Both the position numbers and the translations under genes were made by a program. From the NCBI GenBank assembly GCA_001603685.1, contig LUZO01000320.1:1-11655 (forward strand): 11,655 nucleotides of DNA, given 5' to 3'. The notes beneath the pieces were generated by a model. That model made no database searches, was not told where the DNA came from, and saw only the letters and a list, made by a program, of their open reading frames with translations. The DNA comes from Bacteroidales bacterium Bact_23 (GTDB taxonomy: Bacteria; Bacteroidota; Bacteroidia; Bacteroidales; Lentimicrobiaceae). Positions 6,192 through 11,655 of this stretch are shown here, piece after piece; the stretch's first letter is position 1, and every line of letters starts with the position of its first letter.

Positions 6192-6261
6192 GTTTCACGG
6201 CTTTGTGATTTGTTTTCAGATTGTATCCTTGTCATAGAACCTACAACAAAGCTAGTGAAAC
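6192..6261. repeat. 14-bp inverted repeat in the 3' region of the rsmE operon
   Basis: GTTTCAC (6192-6198) pairs with GTGAAAC (6255-6261), and GCTTTGT (6200-6206) pairs with ACAAAGC (6246-6252). A small internal loop (G against TA) separates the two helices, and a 39-nt loop closes the structure. A second small inverted repeat (AACGGT 6259-6264/ACCGTT 6274-6279) overlaps its right end, so the two could compete. It begins 7 nt after the DUF4159 stop codon. Confidence 0.6.
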
Positions 6262-6296
6262 GGTGACTATCTAACCGTTGTGAAAACATCTGGATT

Positions 6297-6328
6297 GCCC
6301 CTTGTCCATCAATCAGGGGGCTTTTTTT
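6297..6328 (+). terminator. Intrinsic terminator of the rsmE-DUF4159 operon
   Basis: GCCCCTTG (6297-6304) pairs with CAGGGGGC (6314-6321) over 8 bp with one G-U pair and a 9-nt loop. Seven T residues (6322-6328) follow directly. Confidence 0.88.
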
Positions 6329-6414
6329 ATAATATCCTATTCATACCATCATCTTTCCGCTTCCACCAATGGTTCCCCGGGGTCAGCGAGGGTTTGGCAT
6401 AAAGCTCACTCACC

Positions 6415-6526
6415 GGCTTTTAATTTTAGATTTTAGTCCGCCGCGGCGGATTAGATTTCGGATTTTTCGACCATGAGGGCAGGTGGCTTTTTACTTTTGA
6501 CTTCTCCACGGTGGATTAGATCTTCG
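6415..6526 (+). repeat. Two-copy palindrome block upstream of susC-like gene
   Basis: Two imperfect copies share one order of parts: GGCTTTT, two 7-nt units, a palindrome, then TTAGATYTTCG. Copy 1 (6415-6460) has ATTTTAG twice and the perfect 14-bp palindrome TCCGCCGCGGCGGA (6437-6450). Copy 2 (6485-6526) has TTACTTT and TGACTTC, then TCCACGGTGGA (6505-6515). The wider spacer 6329-6654 holds no gene. Confidence 0.6.
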
Positions 6527-6527
6527 C

Positions 6528-6590
6528 TTACCTCTTACCTCTTACTTCTTACTTCCTATCTCTGACTTCTGACTTCCGACATCCGACCTC
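6528..6590 (+). repeat. Degenerate heptamer tandem array, nine units
   Basis: Nine consecutive 7-nt units without length change: TTACCTC x2, TTACTTC x2, CTATCTC, TGACTTC x2, CGACATC, CGACCTC. The consensus is roughly YKACYTC, with purines almost confined to positions 2 and 3. The array is followed by an A-rich stretch and the presumed promoter region of the susC-like gene. Confidence 0.8.
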
Positions 6591-6617
6591 AAAAAACCAA
6601 CCAAACATTTTTTTCCT

Positions 6618-6625
6618 TAAATTTA
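6618..6625 (+). promoter_or_regulatory. Possible -7 box for the susC-like operon
   Basis: TAAATTTA differs from TAnnTTTG at the last position and lies 29 bp before the ATG. No TTTG is seen at a suitable upstream distance, so the call is weak. No regulator-binding site was recognised. Confidence 0.25.
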
Positions 6626-6654
6626 CCTCAACAATCCGATATACATTCGTCTAT

Positions 6655-9600
6655 ATGAAGAGAGCACCTGGATTACTTATTATTTTGCTGCTGCTGTTTC
6701 ATTCACAGCTATTTGCGCAGCAACTCAGCATCAGCGGAAAGGTTATCTCCGCTGAGGATCAGGCCGGGATACCCGGAGTTACCATTAAAATTAAAAACAA
6801 GTCAATCGGTACCACCACCGATATCGATGGCCGCTATACGATTTCGGCCGGCCGGGGCGAAGTGCTGATATTCAGCTATGTAGGCTTCTCCACCCGCGAA
6901 GTTACGGTAGGCAACCAGACGAAGATTGACATCACGCTTTCGCCCTCCGTCAGCCAGCTGGATGAGGTGGTGGTAACGGCTCTTGGAGTTAAGCGCCAGA
7001 AGCGGGAGGTTGGCTACACCATTGAATCGGTGCCGGCGCAGGAGATACAGCTCTCCAATGCGGGGAACCTTGCCAGTGCGCTGAGCGGCCGTTCCGCCGG
7101 GGTTCAGGTCATCAATGCCAACGGGGTGGACGGCGGCACCACCCGTTTTGTAATCCGGGGCGTCCGCAACCTGAACGACCGCAACCACAACCAGCCGCTG
7201 ATCGTGGTTGACGGCATCCCCATGGAGAACGAGCCCGGCCTTACCGATATCGGCCGCGGGGTGGACTGGGGCTCGGCACTCAACAACATCAACTCCTTCG
7301 ACATTGAGAGCGTGGACATCCTGAAAGGGCCTGCCGCATCGGCGCTCTACGGATCGCGGGGAGCCAACGGAGTGGTGATGATCACCACCCGCCGCGGAAG
7401 CAGGCAGAAAGGCATCGGCATCAGCTACAATGTCTCCTATAAAATGACACAGCCCTATCGTTTCCGCGAAGTGCAGAACATATACGGCGCCGGCGGGCCG
7501 CTCTCCTTTCTGGAGCCGTCGTTCGAGCGGAATGAAGCCGGCGAGGAGATCTATCCCAGGGATATCTATTCCGATTTCGGACCGCTGGGCGAGCATACCG
7601 CCACCACTTTCGGCTACTACGGCTCGGCGGTATCGTGGGGCCCTGAAATGGATGGCCGGATGATCCGCTGGTGGGACGGCAAACTGCGCCCCTACTCGCC
7701 TCAGCCGGACAACCTGGACCTCTATTTCAGGAATTCGGGTACCACCACCCACAACATTGCATTCAGCGGCGGCGGAGAGATGGGAAGCATGCGGGTATCG
7801 CTTACCAACACCCGGCACGATGCCAGCATCCCCAACAGCCACTTTAAGCAAACCACTGTGAATTTGGGCAGTAACCTCCGGATCTCCGAAAAGGTGACTT
7901 CCGACATCTCCGTTTCCTATATGGACTATTTCAGGCACAACAGCCCCACCATCGGTGAATCGGAAAACTCATTCGGAAAGGCGATGCTTTACAGCTGGCC
8001 GCGCAGTTACAAGGGGATTGAAAAGGAGCATTACGCCACTTCAAACGGCAGTATGGTTGACTACCGCGGCAACTCGCCGTTCTACTATATCGACAAGAAC
8101 TTCTGGTGGGGTGTGTACAACCACAACACCGATCTGAAGCGCAAAAAACTGATCGGAACCGTGGCCCTCACCTATCAGGTAACTCCCTGGCTGAGCGCTA
8201 TGGGCAGGTTTGGCCTGGATTACACCTACAACGAGTTTGAAACCCGAAACCGCCCCATCGACTCGCTCGGGCTGGTTGGCGGATATTACGGCCACAGCCT
8301 TGGCCGCGACGAGGTTACCAACGGCGAATTTCTGCTGGTGGCGCAGAAGGAGAATTTTGCGAACAGCGGCCTGGATGTAAAATTCTCGTTTGGCGGAAAC
8401 GCCTGGTCAAGGAGCCAGTACGGGCTGTCGGCAAATTCGGGCACCTGGATTCAGGCGTGGGTCTATTCGCTGTATAATTCCGAGCGGCCGGAACAGCGCG
8501 GCTTGTCGGAAGGGCGCTTCGAAAAGAAAATCAATTCATTCTATGGACTGATGAACATCGGCTGGCGCGATTATCTCTTCCTTGAGCTTACCGGCCGTCA
8601 GGACTGGTCGTCAACGCTGCCGAAATACAGCAACAACTACTTCTACCCATCGGCATCATTCAGCTTTCTGCCCTCAGAAGCCTTCAGTTTCAACCTGCCG
8701 TGGCTCAGCCAGTGGCGCCTGAGGGGAGCCTATGCACTCACCGCCATCGACACCGACCCCTACCGGCTGGATTTCGTTTACACCTCGGGCAGCTTCGGGG
8801 GCGACAAGACCTCTGCCCTGCCCTACACCATTCCGCCCTACTCACTTGAGCCGCAGTTCTCCGCCTCATGGGAAGCAGGAACCATCATCGGGCTGCTCGA
8901 CGACCGCATCGACCTGAATTTCACCTACTACTACATCAGCAGCTACAACCAGATTATGAATTCACCGCTGCCCGTATCGTCAGGGGCCGGACAGATCACC
9001 ATCAACACCGGAGAGCTGCAAAACAAAGGAATAGAGCTGATTATCAATACCGTTCCCGTAAATCAGCGAAACTTCACCGTTGAAGCGGGGCTTAATTTCA
9101 CCCGCAACCGCAACAAGGTGGTAAGCCTTGGCGAAGCCGCCGAGATTTATGAGATCGCCAACATCTGGGGCGGCAACGGTCCGGCCATTGCCGTGGAGCC
9201 CGGGCAGGATTTCGGAACCATTGTGGGATGGGATTATGTGTACCATCCCGACAACGGACAGCCCATCCTGAACGATGCCGGCACCCACTACCTGATGACC
9301 GAAAACCGGGTACCCATCGGCAATGCATCGCCGCATTTCCTTGCGGGATTCACCACCCGCTGGCGCTGGAAAGGCTTTATGCTCAGCACCCTGATCGATA
9401 CCAAATGGGGCGGCGATATATACAGCGGCACCTATGTTACCAACCTGCACACCGGCCAGAGCCCTGCAACCCTGGTTGAGCGGCAGGGAGGCGGACTTCC
9501 CTATACCGATCCGGACGGGAATGTGCGGAATGTAGGAGTTATCCTGCCGGGCGTTTATGCCGACGGAACCCCCAACGACAAGGTAGTGCATTACTACTTC

Positions 9601-9909
9601 AAATACATGCCCAACGCCGGCGGATGGGGACGGTTCCTCTCCAAACCGGGCATTCTGGAGAACTCATGGATAAAGATGCGCGAAATAGCGCTTACCTACA
9701 ATGTTCCCGCCCCGGCCCTGAAAAAGCTGAAGTTTATCCAGCAACTGTCGGTAAACCTGGTGGGCAGAGATCTGTTCTACCTCTACACCACCCTTCCCGA
9801 CAAGGTAAACCCCGAGGGGGCCAACGGCGCCGGAAATGCACAGGGGCTTGAATGGGGAGCCTTTCCGAGCTTCAGATCGTTTACTTTGGGTGCCAATGTT
9901 CAATTCTGA
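6655..9909 (+). CDS. SusC/RagA-family TonB-dependent outer-membrane transporter
   Basis: The product has 1084 residues. A signal peptide (residues 1 to about 22, ending LFAQQ) leads into a carboxypeptidase-D-regulatory-like domain (about 24-100; ISGKVIS, GVTIKIKN, DIDGRYTI). A TonB-box-like LDEVVVTALG follows at 102-111. The plug domain (about 115-247) carries the SusC signatures LIVVDGIPM and LKGPAASALYGSRGANGVVM (from L223). The remainder is the 22-strand barrel, ending in the aromatic C-terminus NVQF that suits BAM assembly. There is no N-terminal STN domain, so it is not expected to signal through an anti-sigma factor itself. It should import a nutrient across the outer membrane using TonB energy, with the SusD-like protein as its lid. 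The SusD-like gene starts 12 bp downstream, so the two form an operon. The substrate cannot be deduced: no glycosidase, sulfatase or peptidase gene is nearby. Confidence 0.95.
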   Translation: MKRAPGLLIILLLLFHSQLFAQQLSISGKVISAEDQAGIPGVTIKIKNKSIGTTTDIDGRYTISAGRGEVLIFSYVGFSTREVTVGNQTKIDITLSPSVSQLDEVVVTALGVKRQKREVGYTIESVPAQEIQLSNAGNLASALSGRSAGVQVINANGVDGGTTRFVIRGVRNLNDRNHNQPLIVVDGIPMENEPGLTDIGRGVDWGSALNNINSFDIESVDILKGPAASALYGSRGANGVVMITTRRGSRQKGIGISYNVSYKMTQPYRFREVQNIYGAGGPLSFLEPSFERNEAGEEIYPRDIYSDFGPLGEHTATTFGYYGSAVSWGPEMDGRMIRWWDGKLRPYSPQPDNLDLYFRNSGTTTHNIAFSGGGEMGSMRVSLTNTRHDASIPNSHFKQTTVNLGSNLRISEKVTSDISVSYMDYFRHNSPTIGESENSFGKAMLYSWPRSYKGIEKEHYATSNGSMVDYRGNSPFYYIDKNFWWGVYNHNTDLKRKKLIGTVALTYQVTPWLSAMGRFGLDYTYNEFETRNRPIDSLGLVGGYYGHSLGRDEVTNGEFLLVAQKENFANSGLDVKFSFGGNAWSRSQYGLSANSGTWIQAWVYSLYNSERPEQRGLSEGRFEKKINSFYGLMNIGWRDYLFLELTGRQDWSSTLPKYSNNYFYPSASFSFLPSEAFSFNLPWLSQWRLRGAYALTAIDTDPYRLDFVYTSGSFGGDKTSALPYTIPPYSLEPQFSASWEAGTIIGLLDDRIDLNFTYYYISSYNQIMNSPLPVSSGAGQITINTGELQNKGIELIINTVPVNQRNFTVEAGLNFTRNRNKVVSLGEAAEIYEIANIWGGNGPAIAVEPGQDFGTIVGWDYVYHPDNGQPILNDAGTHYLMTENRVPIGNASPHFLAGFTTRWRWKGFMLSTLIDTKWGGDIYSGTYVTNLHTGQSPATLVERQGGGLPYTDPDGNVRNVGVILPGVYADGTPNDKVVHYYFKYMPNAGGWGRFLSKPGILENSWIKMREIALTYNVPAPALKKLKFIQQLSVNLVGRDLFYLYTTLPDKVNPEGANGAGNAQGLEWGAFPSFRSFTLGANVQF

Positions 9910-9921
9910 TTCGCTACTGCC

Positions 9922-11526
9922 ATGAAAAAAATTACCATATACCTACTGATTATCACCGCAGCCATGCTGCCCGTTTCGTGCGACAAAGGCTTTGAAGACC
10001 TCAACCGGAACCCTTTCGAATCGGTAGAAACCGATATCGGGCCGCTGTTCAACAAAGTTACCGCATCGCTGGTGCTGGGCTGGAATGAGCAGTTTTATGT
10101 GAACAACGAAGCCTTGTACCGCTATACCGAGCTGGGTGCGCTCACACAGTATGCCTGGCCGAACATCAACATCGGCACCGAGGAGATCTGGACTAACTAT
10201 TATACCACCCTGGCCGTAATCCGCGACATCGAAAGACGATTCCGCGATTACCGCGGCAGTCAGGATGAGCTGGTGAATGCCCGGGCCATGCTGAAGATTT
10301 TGCTGGCGGTGAAAACCTTCAGGGTGACGGACCTTTTCGGCGATATTCCGTTTTTCGATGCCGGCCGCGGCTTTGAATCGCTTGAATATGCAAGGCCCAA
10401 ATTCGATTCGCAGGAAGACATTTACCTCTTTCTGCTGGATGAGCTGGAGTGGGCCGAAGAACACATCGATGCCACCGCCAGTCCAACCACATCGGCAGGC
10501 GTTCCGCTTTTTAGTCTGGCAACATACGATAATCTTTTCCACGGCGATATGATGAGGTGGCGCCGTTTTGCCAACTCGCTGCGCCTGCGGTATGCCATGC
10601 GCATGTCGAACAGGCTGCCCGAAAAGGCAGGGGAAATCATATCCGGTGTCGTTACCGGAAACAAACCGCTACTTACCGGAACCGGAAATGATGTGGTGAT
10701 GTCGCCGGCGGCTCAGGGCTGGCAGAACGATGCCGTGAACTGGTCGTTCCGCGAGCACGGCAAGCTCCGGATGGGAGAAACCATCTGGCGGATGCTCAGC
10801 AACAACGACAATCCTGACGGAAGCGGCATCTTCGATCCCAGAGCATATATCTTTTTCGAAACAAACAACGCCAACGAATGGCGGGCATTTCCGCAAATCA
10901 TCACCCCCAGCACGCCATCAGAGGGCGGAGTGCCCTATCAGTTGCACCGCGACAACAGCTACTCCGTAAAAGGGCTGGCCTGCACCTTCTCGCCATTCAA
11001 CTATTATCTGATCAGGGAAGAGAAAACCATTCCCGAAATCCTGATGACCGTTGCCGAAGTGAAATTCATTCTGGCGGAAGCCTATTTCAGAGGTATCGGC
11101 GTGGCGCAGGATCAGAGCATGGCGCAGGGGCTGTACGCCGAAGGAATGGTTGCCTCCATGACTTACTGGTAGGAGATTGTGAAGAACACGCCGCGCTGGG
11201 TAAACCATCAACCATTCCTGGGCGAGTGGGAATTCTTTGCGATACTGTCCAACCCTGTAGTCGATATATTCAGTGCTCCACCCGATCAGCAGCTCCGGAT
11301 GATTTACGCCCAGCGCTGGCTCGATGCCTTCAGGCAACCCGCCGAAGCCTACGCTCTGGCCCGGAGAACCCTGGCAACGCCACGAACCGGTGACCCGCTG
11401 ACCCTGTTCCGGCTTCAGTACCCCGACTCCGAATCGCTGAACAACCATGCAAACTGGAGTGCACAGGTGGCCCGGATGGGCGGCTCCGATTCACAAAATG
11501 TCAAGGTATGGTGGATGCAGCCTTAA
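9922..11526 (+). pseudogene. SusD-like outer-membrane lipoprotein gene interrupted by in-frame TAG at codon 417
   Basis: The full frame is 534 codons, a usual length for SusD-like_2/RagB-type proteins. It begins with a lipoprotein signal (MKKITIYLLIITAAMLPVSC, modified Cys20), and acidic residues after the cysteine suit surface export in Bacteroidota. Family features are FEDLNRNP at the mature N-terminus, YRYTELGALTQYAW, the helix KILLAVKTFRVTDLFGDIPF, DMMRWRRFANSLRLRYAMR and AEVKFILAEAYFRG. Codon 417 (11170-11172) is TAG, right after ASMTYW, so normal translation gives 416 residues ending at 11172. The frame then continues open to TAA at 11524 with a typical C-terminus (see next entry). No frameshift or second stop is present. 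The product would bind substrate over the SusC barrel. If truncated it loses the conserved C-terminal segment and is probably unstable. A recent mutation, a base error or readthrough are all possible. Confidence 0.85.
11173..11526 (+). pseudogene. C-terminal segment of the SusD-like gene, downstream of the TAG
   Basis: These 117 codons are in the same frame as the upstream part. They show the usual C-terminal pattern of SusD-like proteins: QLRMIYAQRWLDAFRQPAEA, then LFRLQYPDSESLNNHANW and a GG...VKVWW ending. A GTG at 11179 could be called as a start, but there is no signal peptide, promoter or ribosome-binding site, so independent expression is unlikely. The sequence keeps clean coding character, which argues that any inactivation is very recent. 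Confidence 0.8.
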
Positions 11527-11530
11527 TCAA

Positions 11531-11561
11531 ATGAAACAGAACTCCGGAGCTTCTTTTTCAT
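11531..11561. terminator. Probable terminator hairpin after the SusD-like gene
   Basis: The arm 11531-11543 pairs with 11548-11561 over 13 bp, with one mismatch, one bulged C and a CCGG loop. The T-run (11554-11558) is inside the 3' arm and an A-run follows, so the form is atypical and could work in either direction. A second weak hairpin (CGGAT 11584-11588/ATCCG 11600-11604, then TATTTTTAT) follows and may add to termination. Confidence 0.45.
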
Positions 11562-11604
11562 AGAAAAAATCATATTGGAATACCGGATCATTTTAAAAAA
11601 TCCG

Positions 11605-11655
11605 TATTTTTATAAATCCAGAACACAGCAAACAAATTAAACCGGCATACTTATG
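11605..11655 (+). promoter_or_regulatory. Possible promoter and start codon of a following gene
   Basis: TATTTTTA (11605-11612) is one base from the TAnnTTTG -7 consensus, and an ATG sits at 11653-11655 at the very end of the window, 40 bp later. The spacing suits a new transcription unit, but no coding sequence is visible to confirm it. Confidence 0.25.

Noticed and set aside
6802..7938. 378-codon antisense open frame opposite the susC-like gene, and 249 codons opposite rsmE
   Set aside because: Both translate to composition-biased sequence with no recognisable motif and lie exactly opposite genes of certain identity; codon bias of the true strand explains the open frames.
11179..11526. Independent small gene starting at GTG 11179
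   Set aside because: The product is simply the C-terminal part of the SusD-like protein in the same frame, with no signal peptide, promoter or ribosome-binding site of its own.

Overview
This window looks like chromosomal DNA from a member of the phylum Bacteroidota, most likely the order Bacteroidales or a close relative. Four things point there: a very large secreted protein with a type IX secretion system (T9SS) C-terminal sorting domain, an adjacent SusC/SusD outer-membrane uptake pair, promoter -7 boxes of the TAnnTTTG type, and start codons without clear Shine-Dalgarno sequences. The genus cannot be read from the sequence. Genes are moderately GC-rich and the spacers are AT-rich. All genes lie on the + strand.

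Layout. Positions 82-3750 encode a 1222-residue T9SS cargo protein: Asp-box (BNR/sortilin-like) beta-propeller, two PKD domains, a jelly-roll domain and a sorting domain. A strong intrinsic terminator follows (3789-3832). Next is a gene-free island of about 950 bp (3833-4787) packed with hairpin-forming repeats: six copies of a short REP-like hairpin in both orientations, one copy of a second hairpin family, a long imperfect CAC-periodic hairpin, two stacked inverted repeats, and a 21-bp direct repeat bounding most of the island. Then comes a probable two-gene operon: rsmE (16S rRNA m3U1498 methyltransferase, 4788-5510) and a secreted DUF4159 protein (5525-6184). It is followed by a 14-bp inverted repeat and an intrinsic terminator (6297-6328). 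A second spacer (6329-6654) carries a two-copy palindrome block and a degenerate heptamer tandem array. The window ends with a SusC-like TonB-dependent transporter (6655-9909) and its SusD-like lipoprotein (9922-11526).

The most notable coding observation is that the SusD-like gene contains an in-frame TAG at codon 417. The same reading frame continues beyond it for 117 codons of typical SusD-like C-terminus. This is a recent nonsense mutation, a sequence error or a readthrough case; the sequence alone cannot decide.

How the genes work together: SusC and SusD should form one outer-membrane import complex of unknown substrate, since no enzyme or regulator gene lies beside them here. RsmE acts on the ribosome, and the DUF4159 protein is probably periplasmic, so their pairing is positional rather than obviously functional. 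I found no clear novel defence or mobile system. The best candidates for undescribed biology are the covarying hairpin repeats and the interrupted SusD-like gene.
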